From contig DFQQ01000005.1 in NCBI GenBank assembly GCA_002377855.1, forward strand, positions 1-49,601: a DNA stretch of 49,601 nucleotides. Direction: 5' to 3'. Below, one piece after another: positions 1-10,623 of this stretch. The notes under the pieces were generated by a model. The model was not told the DNA's origin. It saw nothing but the letters and a program-made list of their open reading frames with translations, and made no database searches. The first letter of the stretch is position 1. The number at the start of each line of letters is the position of its first letter. A program made the position numbers and the translations under genes. The DNA is from Acidovorax delafieldii (GTDB lineage: Bacteria > Pseudomonadota > Gammaproteobacteria > Burkholderiales > Burkholderiaceae_C).

Positions 1-366
1 CGGCCTGCGGCCCAACCTGCCGATGCGGCACAGAAACCGCCCGCCCCCAAGCCACGCGGCAATGCGCAGGCCGCCAACGACCCGCCCTGGCCGCACGCGG
101 GATCGCGCGCCCCCGCACCGGCCACGCTGCCCCAACCAGGCACTGTCACTGCCCCACAGCAGCCCGCAGTCATTTATGGCACCGCACCCCAGGGCGACGG
201 CCTTGGGCCCCTGCGCGCCGCCCTGCGCCAGTGCGACAGCCAAGACAACATGTTGAGCAAGGGCGTGTGCGTGGTGCGCGCGCGGCACCAGCACTGCGGC
301 AGCAACTGGGGCAGGGTGCCTGAGTGCCCCATGAGCAACCGCAACAACGACCCCTACAGCAACTGA
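1..366 (+). CDS. 3' end of a Pro/Ala-rich Cys-containing protein (5' truncated)
   Basis: An open frame enters from the left edge in frame 1 and stops with TGA at 364-366, so at least 121 C-terminal residues are visible. The first two thirds is a low-complexity Pro/Ala/Gln-rich segment. The last 45 residues are compact, with four cysteines (QCDSQ, GVCVV, QHCGS, PECPM) that could form two disulfides in the periplasm. I do not recognise the family. The start and any signal peptide lie outside the window. The stop is 90 bases before the next gene on the same strand, so co-transcription is possible. The frame has strong G/C third-position bias like its neighbours, which supports it being real. Confidence 0.6.
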   Translation, partial: RPAAQPADAAQKPPAPKPRGNAQAANDPPWPHAGSRAPAPATLPQPGTVTAPQQPAVIYGTAPQGDGLGPLRAALRQCDSQDNMLSKGVCVVRARHQHCGSNWGRVPECPMSNRNNDPYSN

Positions 367-456
367 CCAGGACAAGACCGGCGCTGCAGGTCACGAAAGC
401 CCGCGGCACACAACAACAGGTCAGCCCCCATACCAAACCAACCGAGGGAGAACTCC

Positions 457-1794
457 ATGAACCAGCCACTTGTCCGTTCGGACAGCCCGTATTCGATCTT
501 TCGCCTGCCCGAGGCGCTGACCTGCTGGCCCGCCATGGCGGTCATGGCGGCGTCGTTCCTCGTGGCTGCCCTGGTGTTTGCCGTGGGCGGTGTCATGGCA
601 CGCGTGTGGGTGGGCTTCACACTGCTGTTTGCCCTGGTCGCCATCGTGGTGGGGCTGGCCGGCATCAGCGGCGCTGGGGCCTGCCTGACCGATCTGGCGC
701 GCAAGCGACCCTATCGCGGGCTGGTGGGCTATTTCATGGCCGGGCTGGCGTGCTTGCCCAAGCTGCTGGGCGCAGGCTTGCTCATGGGGCTGGCGGTGAT
801 TGCCGTGTTTTTGGCGCTGGCCGTGGTGTTCTTCATCTGCAAGATCCCGGTACTGGGCCCTTTGCTGCTGGTAGCGGTGGTGCCCGTGGCCGTGTTGCTG
901 GTGGCGGCGCTCATGCTGGCGCTGTACGTGGCGTCTTCCATCGTGGGCCCGGCGCTGTGGGATGGTGAGCGCGTGATGCACTCCCTCTCGATCGCATGGC
1001 ACATCACCCGCAAATACCCGTTTGCCGCCATCGGCAAGATCGTGGGCGGCATGCTGCTGTCGGCCATCTTCGCGTCAATGCTGTTTGGCCTGATCACCTC
1101 GGCCTCGTTCACGGTGGGTGGCATGTTTGCCGCCGTGGTGGGGATGGGCGGTGGCTACGGCGGCATGGGCTACGGAATGGGTTATGGCATGGGCGGCGGC
1201 TTCAACCCGATGGCCATCATGATGGGTGGAGCCTCCGGCCATGTGGTGGGCGCAGGCGTGGGCTTCAGCCTGGTGTTCGCGCTGGCCTCGGCCTTCGTCT
1301 TCTTGCTGCCCCTGATGGTGGGCGTGCTCACCTGGTGCGAGTTTTCGGAAAAAGTGGACCTGGACAGCATTCGCCACGCGGCTGACGAGAAACTCAAGGA
1401 CGTGAACAGCAAGGTGGCGGACCTGAAGGAAAAAGCCCAGGCCCAGGCTGCGGCTGCAGCAGCTGCGGCCACTGCGGGCGGCAGTGGTGGCGGCAGTAGT
1501 GGCGGCAGTGTGGGCCCGCAAGCACCGTCCGGCGCTGCGGCATACCCGGCGGCTGTCACCCCTGCGCCCATGCCTGCCGCGGCCTCTGCAGAGGAGCCCG
1601 CCGCTGGTGCAACGGCCGCTCCTGCCGCGCAGGACGCCATTGCTGCCGGCGTAGGGCCCCAGGCGCTGACCCCGCCTGCGCCGGCCATCCTGCCAGCCGC
1701 AGCAGCGGCCTGTCCCCAGTGCCACGGCTCGGTTCAGGCAGGCGATCGTTTTTGCGAGCACTGCGGGCACAAGCTGGTGCAAGCCGCACAGTGA
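457..1794 (+). CDS. polytopic membrane protein with C-terminal zinc ribbon
   Basis: A 445-residue protein. The first ~300 residues hold about six hydrophobic segments, interrupted near residues 228-250 by an odd Gly/Met/Tyr-rich loop (GGGYGGMGYGMGYGMGGG). After the last membrane segment come a short charged helix that looks coiled (residues ~305-330), a long Ala/Gly/Ser/Pro-rich linker, and at the very C-terminus a four-cysteine zinc ribbon (CPQC, then CEHC). The ATG at 457 follows a GGGAG ribosome site by seven bases. Zinc ribbons placed like this are common on bacterial membrane proteins of unknown role, probably cytosolic. No substrate or partner can be named. A convergent hairpin follows the stop. 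Confidence 0.8.
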   Translation: MNQPLVRSDSPYSIFRLPEALTCWPAMAVMAASFLVAALVFAVGGVMARVWVGFTLLFALVAIVVGLAGISGAGACLTDLARKRPYRGLVGYFMAGLACLPKLLGAGLLMGLAVIAVFLALAVVFFICKIPVLGPLLLVAVVPVAVLLVAALMLALYVASSIVGPALWDGERVMHSLSIAWHITRKYPFAAIGKIVGGMLLSAIFASMLFGLITSASFTVGGMFAAVVGMGGGYGGMGYGMGYGMGGGFNPMAIMMGGASGHVVGAGVGFSLVFALASAFVFLLPLMVGVLTWCEFSEKVDLDSIRHAADEKLKDVNSKVADLKEKAQAQAAAAAAAATAGGSGGGSSGGSVGPQAPSGAAAYPAAVTPAPMPAAASAEEPAAGATAAPAAQDAIAAGVGPQALTPPAPAILPAAAAACPQCHGSVQAGDRFCEHCGHKLVQAAQ

Positions 1795-1803
1795 GGTGGT
1801 GCG

Positions 1804-1836
1804 GCCCGGGGCGCGGCCTCTGCCTTCGCCCCGGGC
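1804..1836. terminator. GC-rich hairpin between convergent genes
   Basis: A perfect 10-bp inverted repeat, GCCCGGGGCG (1804-1813) and CGCCCCGGGC (1827-1836), with a 13-base loop. It lies in the 51 bases separating the zinc-ribbon gene from the convergent PPK2 gene. No U-tract follows on either strand, so a rho-independent role is only suggested by position and stability. Confidence 0.5.
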
Positions 1837-1845
1837 TCCCGCCTC

Positions 1846-2712
1846 TTACTCCACCGTGAAATGCTTCAGCGCCGAATCCCCGGTGGGATAGCGCAGCGCC
1901 AGGCTCTGCAGTACGGCGCGCAGCACGGTGGCAATCATCAGGTTGCGGTGCGTTTTTGAATTGGCGGGCACGATGGTCCACGGCGCCCAGGGGGTGTGTG
2001 TGGCGGCCAGCAGGGTGTCGTAGGCGCGGCGGTAGTCGGCCCATTGCTTGCGCACTTCAATATCGCCCATGCTGAACTTCCAGTGCTTGGCCGGGTCGTC
2101 CAGGCGCTCTTGCAGCCGTTCGCGCTGCTCTTCAAAACCGATGTGCAGCAGAAATTTCAGCACCACGGTGCCCGTTTCGCTGAGCATGCGCTCAAAGTCG
2201 TTGATGTGCGCCAGCCGCTGCTGGTGCTGCTCAGGCGTGATCCAGCTGTTGACGACCGGCACGAGCACGTCTTCGTAGTGGCTGCGATTGAACACCGTGA
2301 TGTCGCCCGCCTGGGGCACCTGCTGGTGGATGCGCCAGAGGTAGTCGCGTGCCAGCTCGGCCTCGGTGGGCGCCTTCCAGCCCACGGCGTGCACGCCCAA
2401 AGCGCTCATCCGCCCAAACACGCCACGGATGGTGCCGTCCTTGCCCGAGGTGTCGGTGCCCTGCAGCACCACGAGCACCTTGTGGCGCTTGTCGGAATAA
2501 AAGAGGTTTTGCAGATCGTCCAGTTCGGCGGCCAGTGCGTCCACCGCGGCCTTGTCTTCGGCCTTGGTGCCCACCGAGAACGGCTTGGCCTCGGGGTCCA
2601 CGGCGTCCAGCGAAAAAGGCTGGCCCGGCCGCGGCTGCCAAGCTGCCCAACGCTGGTTCAGGGTGTGGTGTACCGCGTCAAAGTACGCGGCGTGGGCAGG
2701 TGGGCGTGGCAT
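1846..2712 (-). CDS. ppk2: PPK2-family polyphosphate kinase
   Basis: Transfers phosphate between polyphosphate and nucleotides in the cytosol, linking polyphosphate stores to NDP/NTP pools. The 288-residue protein carries the PPK2 P-loop GTDTSGKDGT at ~85-94 and the second motif FNRSHYEDVL at ~141-150, plus a KAPTEAELARDYLWR stretch typical of the short single-domain group. It seems closest to the class that phosphorylates AMP/ADP, but the class cannot be fixed by eye. The frame is open further upstream (to 2781). I chose ATG at 2712 because GGAGAG sits about seven bases before it and the family usually begins shortly before the YFDAVHH-type helix. No operon partner; a dispersed repeat lies just upstream. 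Confidence 0.9.
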   Translation of the reverse strand: MPRPPAHAAYFDAVHHTLNQRWAAWQPRPGQPFSLDAVDPEAKPFSVGTKAEDKAAVDALAAELDDLQNLFYSDKRHKVLVVLQGTDTSGKDGTIRGVFGRMSALGVHAVGWKAPTEAELARDYLWRIHQQVPQAGDITVFNRSHYEDVLVPVVNSWITPEQHQQRLAHINDFERMLSETGTVVLKFLLHIGFEEQRERLQERLDDPAKHWKFSMGDIEVRKQWADYRRAYDTLLAATHTPWAPWTIVPANSKTHRNLMIATVLRAVLQSLALRYPTGDSALKHFTVE

Positions 2713-2786
2713 GGGGCTCTCCATCAAGTGGGGTGTGATGGAGCCAACCATACCAGTGCGGCGCGCTGTTTTGTCGGGCAATACAA

Positions 2787-2847
2787 GCTATCAATAGCAT
2801 AGCTGCTCGCGCTTGCTGGTCGGGCGCCTAAGGCCGTTTTTGCCAAA
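2787..2847 (+). repeat. dispersed two-hairpin repeat, copy 1
   Basis: A copy of the family described in the findings: a 5' dyad GCTA-TCAA-TAGC, then AGCTGCTCGCGCTT, a spacer, GGCGCC and the end motif GGCCGTTTTTG. It lies between the 5' end of ppk2 and the 3' end of the siderophore receptor gene. Confidence 0.75.
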
Positions 2848-2862
2848 TTCTCTCTTACGACC

Positions 2863-5007
2863 TCAAAACGCCACCTGCACACCGGCCACCACCTGCCGCC
2901 CCATGCCCGGGATGACGGTGAGCGCGCCCCACGAGGCGGTGGCGTAGGTCTTGTCGAACAGGTTGTGCACGTCCAGCGTCAAGCGCGTGCGCTTGTCGAT
3001 CTGCCAGTAGCCGGTGATGCGTGCCATGGTGTAGGCGGGCAGGCGGTAGCTGTCGGTGGCCGTGCCGGTGCGCTCGCCCACATGCACCAGCCCGCCGCCC
3101 AGGCCATAGCGCCCGCCCCAGGGGGCTTGGTCTTCGCGGATGGCGAACAGGCCGGTACTCACGCGCGGCACGTTCACAAGGCGCTTGCCCAGCAGGGCGG
3201 CGTTGTTGTCGCGCGTGACTTCGGTGTCGGTGTAGGCCAGATTGGCCGTCATGCGCCAGTGGGTGTCGATTTGCCCGGCCACGTCCAGCTCCAGCCCGCG
3301 GCTGCGCACTTCGCCTGCGGCAATGCTGAAATTGGCGTTGGTGGGGCTGCGCGTGAGCACATTCGTCTTGCGGATGTCGAACAGCGCCGCGCTGGCGTTC
3401 AGGCGCTGGTCGCTCGACTGCCACTTGGCGCCCAGTTCCAGCGCTTTGCCCTTTTGCGGGTCGAACGCATTGCCCCTTTCATCGGTGCCTGCATTCGGCC
3501 GGAACGAGCGGCCCGCCGACGCGTAGACCGAGGTGTTGGCGTCAATCAGGTAGGTGACGCCGATGCGCGGCGTGGCGGCCGAGTGATCCTGCACCTGGCG
3601 GGTGGCGGCCAATCGGTTTTCGCTGTTCTGGTGAAAGCGGTCAAAGCGCAGGCCCGCCAGCAGCTTCCATTTCGCGCTCAGGTCTATCTGGTCCTGCACG
3701 AACAGGCCCGTGGCGCGCGTGCGGTCCACCAGGTCGAAGCCCGGCGTCAGGTTGCCTACGGGCTGGTTGTAGGCGGGGTGGTAGATGTCGATCGTAAAGG
3801 GCTGGCTGGCCAGGCTGGAGTAGCGGATGTCCTGCGCGGCCGTGAGGCGCCAGGTTTCCACGCCGGCCAGCACCGTGTGGGTGAGGCCGCCAAGGTGCAG
3901 CTTGCCTTCCACCTCGCCCTGCAGCGATGCGTCGCGCGCAGGCAGGCTGCGCCAGCTGTCGCGGCGGGTGAGGGTGCGGCCGTCGGCCTGCAGCGTGCCG
4001 GTCAAGTCCACGGCCGAGCCGTACAGGCCGGTTTCGCGGTAGGAGGCGCCCACGCGGGTGCGCCAGCCCTGTCCCAGGTCGTGGTCCAGCGTGAGCTGGT
4101 GGGTATCCCCGTTCACATGCAGGTTGTCGCGGCTGGGGTCGCCCAGGTAGCGGTCGCGGGGCAGCGCGCCCGCGTTGCCGTTGACCTGCACGATGCCCCG
4201 GTCCAGCGGCGTGCGGATGCGGATGAACTCGGCCTCGTAGTTCAGCACAGTGTCGCGGCCCAGGTTCCAGGTGATGGCGGGGGCCACCACCATCTTGCGG
4301 TTGTCCACCAGGTGGGTGCGGCTCGCGCCGTCTTCGGCGGCCACGTTCAGGCGGTAGGCCACGTCCGTGCCCAGCGGGCCGGTGCTGTCGAGCGTGGCGC
4401 GCCGGTATCCCAGCGTGCCCACCTGCACGCCCGCCTTGTGCGCGGCGGTGAACTGGGGTTTCTTGGTGACCACGTTGAGCGTGCCGCCCGGTTCGCTGCT
4501 GCCGTACAGGGCGGCAGCCGGGCCTTTGAGGAATTCAATGCGCTCCACGCTGGCCACGTCACGCTGCGGGCCATAGCCGCGGCCGGACGCGAAGCCGTTG
4601 AGCAGGCTGCCCCCATCGGTGTTGCTGAAGCCGCGGATGGCGTAGTTGTCCCAGGTGCCGCCAAAGTCGTTGAGGCGGGTGATGCCGCTGACAAAGTCCA
4701 CCGTGTCAGCCAGGCGGCGTGCGCCCAGGTCTTGCATGAGCTGCTGGGGCACCACGCGCACCGCCTGCGGGGTCTCGATGAGCGGCGTGTCCGTGCGGGT
4801 GGCGGCGGTGTTGCGCTGCGCGCCCTGGTATCCCTGCGGTGCTTCACGCACCTGGATTTCGGACAGCGCCGGACTGGCAGCAGCGTCGGCGGAAGATGGC
4901 GAGGGCGCAGATTGGGCCAGCGCAGCGGCAGAGGTGAAGGCGCACAGCGCCAGCGCGGCGCGGGCCACGGCAGTGTGCCGGGCGGGCCGGTGGGAAGGAA
5001 CTTGCAT
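2863..5007 (-). CDS. TonB-dependent siderophore receptor
   Basis: Outer-membrane gated channel importing ferric-siderophore with energy from TonB-ExbBD. The 714-residue form has a signal peptide ending in an ALAQS cleavage region, a short linker, a plug domain (about 45-160, with IETPQAVRVVPQQL, NYAIRGF, VERIEFLKGPAALYG-like and GGTLNVVTKKP blocks typical of siderophore receptors), then a ~550-residue beta barrel ending in the C-terminal Phe (VQVAF) expected for barrel assembly. ATG 5007 is preferred over an upstream TTG at 5070 because it starts the signal peptide directly. No extra N-terminal signalling domain is present, so it is probably not a FecA-type transducer. A Fur-like box upstream fits iron repression. 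The siderophore is unknown. Confidence 0.93.
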   Translation of the reverse strand: MQVPSHRPARHTAVARAALALCAFTSAAALAQSAPSPSSADAAASPALSEIQVREAPQGYQGAQRNTAATRTDTPLIETPQAVRVVPQQLMQDLGARRLADTVDFVSGITRLNDFGGTWDNYAIRGFSNTDGGSLLNGFASGRGYGPQRDVASVERIEFLKGPAAALYGSSEPGGTLNVVTKKPQFTAAHKAGVQVGTLGYRRATLDSTGPLGTDVAYRLNVAAEDGASRTHLVDNRKMVVAPAITWNLGRDTVLNYEAEFIRIRTPLDRGIVQVNGNAGALPRDRYLGDPSRDNLHVNGDTHQLTLDHDLGQGWRTRVGASYRETGLYGSAVDLTGTLQADGRTLTRRDSWRSLPARDASLQGEVEGKLHLGGLTHTVLAGVETWRLTAAQDIRYSSLASQPFTIDIYHPAYNQPVGNLTPGFDLVDRTRATGLFVQDQIDLSAKWKLLAGLRFDRFHQNSENRLAATRQVQDHSAATPRIGVTYLIDANTSVYASAGRSFRPNAGTDERGNAFDPQKGKALELGAKWQSSDQRLNASAALFDIRKTNVLTRSPTNANFSIAAGEVRSRGLELDVAGQIDTHWRMTANLAYTDTEVTRDNNAALLGKRLVNVPRVSTGLFAIREDQAPWGGRYGLGGGLVHVGERTGTATDSYRLPAYTMARITGYWQIDKRTRLTLDVHNLFDKTYATASWGALTVIPGMGRQVVAGVQVAF

Positions 5008-5115
5008 GGTCACGAAGTGGCAGGGGGAGAGGGCAGAGCCCGCTGCCGCTCCATCGTGGCGCGCCCGCAAAGGGGCTGGCTGGGTGGCGCTTTATCGGCG
5101 GCGGGAAAGGCCTGC

Positions 5116-5147
5116 ATTATCCATGCAAATGCAACCTATTCGCATTT
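5116..5147 (-). promoter_or_regulatory. Fur-like box and -10 element of the siderophore receptor
   Basis: Read on the minus strand, AAATGC-N9-GCATTT (5127-5147) is a perfect inverted repeat. Its core AATGCGAATAGGTTGCATT matches the AATGAGAAT-type Fur site at about 13 of 19 positions by eye. A GATAAT -10-like hexamer (5116-5121) sits immediately downstream, so a bound repressor would cover the -35 region. The leader to ATG 5007 would be about 100 bases. Confidence 0.55.
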
Positions 5148-5260
5148 GATGAACATTGGATAACGGGTTGCGCTGGCGCGCAGCGGCGGTTGTTGTGCTG
5201 CGCGCGGCCTGGGCCAAGGGGGCCAGCGCGGTCAAGGCGACTGCGGCGGATGAGGCGGCG

Positions 5261-6223
5261 CTAACGCGGTGCTGCCGAGGAAGAGCCAGCCGCTCCCTTT
5301 GCGCTCTCAGCGTCCTCCATCAGCGCCACAAAACGCCGTGCGCCCAGGCCCAGTGGCCGCTCCTTGGACCACACCACATCCACCCACAGCGCGGTGCCAT
5401 TGCTCAGATTTTCAAACGGCATCTCCACCAGCGTGCCCGCCGCAATGCGCGGCTGCACCAAAGCACGCGGCTGCCAGCCCCAGCCCAGGCCAGCTTCGAT
5501 CAGGCCCAGCGCGGCCAGGTGGTTGTCGGTGCGCCAGTGGTGGCGGGCAAACACGAACCGCGGGTCGGTTTGCGCCAAGTCGCGGCTGGCTACCACGATC
5601 TGTCGCGTGGTCGTCAGGTGCTCTTCGCGCAGCATGGCGCTGTCCGAGGGCTCGCCGCGTGCCAGTGCCGCTGCGCGGGCGGCCACCAGCACGGGGTGCT
5701 GCGGCGCCATCACGGCCACCAGGGTTTCGGTGCCCACCTCCTGAAAGCCCTCGCGTCCGTCGATGCTGGGCCGCTCAAACACCAGCGCCAGCTGCGCCCG
5801 CCCGCTGTGCAGCAGCGCCAGTGCATCCACCTGGGGCGCCGCCAGCACCTCGACCTGCAGCAGGGGGTAGTCGTGCGCCAGGGCCGCCAGCGGTGCCGTC
5901 CAGCGGGCGGCCAGCAGCTCAGGGGCGATGGCCAGGGTCAGCCGTTCTTCCAGCCCCTGCGTGAGGGCGAGGGCCTGCGCATTGAGCTGCTGCAGCTGCC
6001 CAGCCAGCAAGCGTGCCTGGGGCTCCAGCGCGCGCGCAGCGGCGGTGGGGCGGGGCTCGCGCCCACTGCGGTCAAACAGCTGCACGGCCAGCTCGGCCTC
6101 CAGGTGCGCGATGGTCATGCTCACGGCCGATGGCACGCGGGAGAGCGCCCGCGCAGCCGCAGAAAACGACCCATGATCCAGCGCCGCGAGGAACACTTGA
6201 ACGCTGTCGGAGGAAAAAGCCAT
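5261..6223 (-). CDS. LysR-family regulator divergent to PACE pump
   Basis: A 320-residue LysR-type transcription factor: N-terminal winged helix (~1-60, FLAALDHGSFSAAARAL and VPSAVSMTIAHLEAELAVQLFDR) followed by a periplasmic-binding-like effector domain (~88-295). ATG 6223 is chosen because the HTH starts at the usual distance; an upstream ATG at 6238 is also possible. It is divergently oriented to the efflux gene at 6294 with only 70 bases between them, the arrangement known for AceR and aceI in Acinetobacter. I infer that it activates the pump gene in response to a pump substrate. The C-terminus is a short Ala/Ser-rich tail. Confidence 0.88.
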   Translation of the reverse strand: MAFSSDSVQVFLAALDHGSFSAAARALSRVPSAVSMTIAHLEAELAVQLFDRSGREPRPTAAARALEPQARLLAGQLQQLNAQALALTQGLEERLTLAIAPELLAARWTAPLAALAHDYPLLQVEVLAAPQVDALALLHSGRAQLALVFERPSIDGREGFQEVGTETLVAVMAPQHPVLVAARAAALARGEPSDSAMLREEHLTTTRQIVVASRDLAQTDPRFVFARHHWRTDNHLAALGLIEAGLGWGWQPRALVQPRIAAGTLVEMPFENLSNGTALWVDVVWSKERPLGLGARRFVALMEDAESAKGAAGSSSAAPR

Positions 6224-6253
6224 CGGCGCTATTATCAAAAAATCTGAAAGAAG

Positions 6254-6290
6254 CTGACTTTATATATCAGGATGGTGCACATAAAGTGCA
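6254..6290. promoter_or_regulatory. candidate LysR operator dyads in the divergent promoter
   Basis: Two inverted repeats fill the AT-rich divergent spacer: CTGA-N9-TCAG (6254-6270) and TGCAC-ATAAA-GTGCA (6276-6290). The second ends only three bases before the PACE ATG. LysR proteins bind interrupted dyads of this size, but neither site matches the simple T-N11-A form exactly. Confidence 0.35.
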
Positions 6291-6293
6291 GTC

Positions 6294-6770
6294 ATGTCCG
6301 CTTCATCCTTTGCCAAACCTCTCCTGCTCAGCCTGCAAGGCCCCCGGCGCCGCGTGTTGTACGTCACGCTGTATGAGCTCATCGCCATTGCCGCCGCCAC
6401 GCTGGGCCTTGCGGTGCTCACCGGGCAGGGTGCGGGGCATTCGGGCGTGATCGCGGTGGCTGCCTCGGCGGTGGCGGTAGTGTGGAATGTGGTGTTCAAC
6501 TGGGCCTTTGAGCGCTGGGAGTCCCGCCAAGTGGTGCGCGGACGCAGCGTGGGCCGGCGCATCGCCCATGCCATTGGTTTCGAGGGGGGCCTGGTCTTCA
6601 CGCTGGTGCCGCTTTTTGCGTGGTGGTTCAACGTGAGCCTGTGGCAGGCTTTCGTGATGGACTTGGCGCTCATTGTTTTCTTTCTTTGCTACACCTTTGT
6701 CTTCAACTGGGTGTTTGACCGCGTTTTTGGCCTGCCCGCCTCCGCCATGGCAGTGCCTACGCAGGCATAA
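6294..6770 (+). CDS. PACE-family proton-coupled efflux transporter (AceI-like)
   Basis: A small inner-membrane pump of the proteobacterial antimicrobial compound efflux family; characterised members export biocides such as chlorhexidine or short diamines. The 158 residues form two tandem bacterial transmembrane pair units with four helices. The family signatures are all visible: RRVLYVTLYE with the membrane glutamate (about residue 29, equivalent to the essential AceI glutamate), WNVVFNWAFERWE, RIAHAIGFEGGL and YTFVFNWVFDRVF. Length matches the family. No clear ribosome site precedes ATG 6294. The adjacent divergent LysR gene is the likely regulator. The actual substrate cannot be read from sequence. 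Confidence 0.93.
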   Translation: MSASSFAKPLLLSLQGPRRRVLYVTLYELIAIAAATLGLAVLTGQGAGHSGVIAVAASAVAVVWNVVFNWAFERWESRQVVRGRSVGRRIAHAIGFEGGLVFTLVPLFAWWFNVSLWQAFVMDLALIVFFLCYTFVFNWVFDRVFGLPASAMAVPTQA

Positions 6771-6801
6771 GCGGGCGCTTCCCCCTTAAAATCGGCGCTT
6801 C

Positions 6802-6910
6802 GCCCAAGGAGCGTTGCAGCGGCAGGCCCGGCCCCACCAGCAGGAGGCCGCCTTCCGTCAGGCTTGGGCCCTGTGCATTCATGCACTGCCCTGTCGCAAC
6901 GACGCTCACC
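6802..6910 (+). ncRNA. SAH riboswitch (S-adenosylhomocysteine)
   Basis: The three conserved blocks of this class are present in order: CCAAGGAGCGTTGCAGC, TCAGGCTTGGGC and GCAACGACGCTCAC. P1 pairs GCCCAAG (6802-6808) with CTTGGGC (6863-6869). The second pairing joins GAGCGT (6809-6814) to ACGCTC (6902-6907); compared with the usual GAGCGC/GGCGCTC form this is a compensated change. An internal stem joins GCGGC (6819-6823) and GCCGC (6847-6851), and GTGCA-TTCA-TGCAC forms a variable hairpin at ~6873-6886. A TAAAAT -10-like hexamer (6787-6792) would start RNA at the aptamer edge. In this family SAH binding turns expression on, which suits metH, since high SAH calls for homocysteine recycling. Confidence 0.93.
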
Positions 6911-6939
6911 TGTTTTTCCGTGTTTTCGCACAGGTGAGC
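6904..6939 (+). promoter_or_regulatory. RBS-sequestering hairpin, riboswitch expression platform
   Basis: GCTCACCTG (6904-6912) and CAGGTGAGC (6931-6939) are a perfect 9-bp inverted repeat. The right arm contains AGGTGAG, the metH ribosome site, ending four bases before ATG 6943. The left arm overlaps the ACGCTC strand needed by the aptamer. The two folds are therefore mutually exclusive: without SAH the hairpin hides the ribosome site, with SAH it is freed. Confidence 0.82.
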
Positions 6940-6942
6940 CCC

Positions 6943-9681
<2,739 letters not shown>

Positions 9682-9740
9682 TGCTATGAAATAAATAGCA
9701 TCTTGCGCTTGATGGGTGAGCGCTACAAGTATTTTTCATG
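9682..9740 (+). repeat. dispersed two-hairpin repeat, copy 2
   Basis: Starts at the first base after the metH stop: GCTAT-GAAATAA-ATAGC, then TCTTGCGCTT, spacer, AGCGCTA and an end rich in T. Both dyads are well preserved (GCTAT/ATAGC and GCGCT/AGCGC). It may act as the 3' structure of the metH transcript. Confidence 0.8.
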
Positions 9741-10530
9741 TCCGGTCTTCGTATGGTGGGCGGAGAACCTGCTGCCGGACCGCAAGGACATTCGTGAGCG
9801 CGTCGCACGCCGCTACCAAGGTGTGTGCCCAGCTGTTGGCGGCCTATGGCTTGCCGGTAGCGGAGTGCGAATTGCTGCACTTTGAGGACTGAAAGTGCTC
9901 AGCGTGCAGCGCCTTGACCGGCGCGTATGGAGTATGGAATGAAGACACGCTGCTGCGCCTGCCGCAGGAAGACATGTGCCAGGCCACAGGCACATCGCCC
10001 GTGCTGAAATACGAGGCCGACGGTGGCCCGGGCGTAGACCGCATCATGGCTGTGCTGGATGGTTCGTCCCAGCGTGAGCGTGACCGCTTTCACTTCTTCA
10101 TGGTGCAGTTACTGTTCTGGCCGCTGGGCGCGACCGACGGCCACGCCAAAAACTTCATTCTCTTTTTGCGCCCTGGTGAACGCTTTGAGATGACGCCGCT
10201 GTATGACGTGCTCTCCGGCTACCCGCTGGTGGATGAGGGGTGGACAGGCTGTCGCCCCACAGGGTGCGCCTGGCCATGGCAGTGCGGGGCAAGAATGCGC
10301 ACTGGCATCTGAACAAGATCCTGCGCCGCCACTGGCAGGCGGTCGGCGCGCGCTATGGCATCGTTGCGCCCAAGGGCTTTGGCGCAGACATGTTGATCGC
10401 CAAGTGGTGGCGCACACCCATGCACAGCGTGCAGCAGAGGCTGCCCCCGGACTTCCCCCAGCAGGTAGCGCAGCCCATCTTCGACGGTGTCATCCAGGCC
10501 GCTGAACGCTTGGGTTGGGTGCATGAGTGA
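9741..10530 (+). pseudogene. hipA-type toxin kinase remnant, frameshifted and internally deleted
   Basis: HipA blocks appear in the right order but hop between reading frames: ENLLPDRKDIRERVARRY (~9765-9818), LLAAYGLPVAECELLHFED ending at TGA 9890, LSVQRLDRR (~9898-9930), LRLPQEDMCQATG through KYEADGGPG and the catalytic loop DGHAKN to PLYDVLSGYPL (~9945-10240), then LAMAVRGKNAHWH to the TGA at 10528-10530. At least four frame changes are needed. The N-terminus and roughly 100 residues between the first two blocks, including the PTTHILK-type loop, are gone. No hipB antitoxin is visible. An intact HipA is a serine kinase of ~440 residues that phosphorylates GltX. This copy cannot make a working protein. 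Confidence 0.88.
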
Positions 10531-10623
10531 ACGAGCCCGTGCGAACGACGCACAGAGGGTGTCATCGCTCGCTGAGGCATGTGCAGGGTGTGGCCAAGTC
10601 GTGCAGGCCTTGAGGCGCACGCG

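Noticed and set aside
2965..5163. Long open frame antisense to the siderophore receptor (also opposite metH, comM and amtB at 7840-9615, 25539-26801, 28199-30136)
   Set aside because: High-GC codon bias leaves the opposite strand free of stops. The translations are His/Ala/Gln-rich, lack family motifs and lie wholly over well-supported genes.
6802..6942. Cobalamin riboswitch upstream of metH
   Set aside because: There is no B12-box. The conserved blocks match the SAH class instead.
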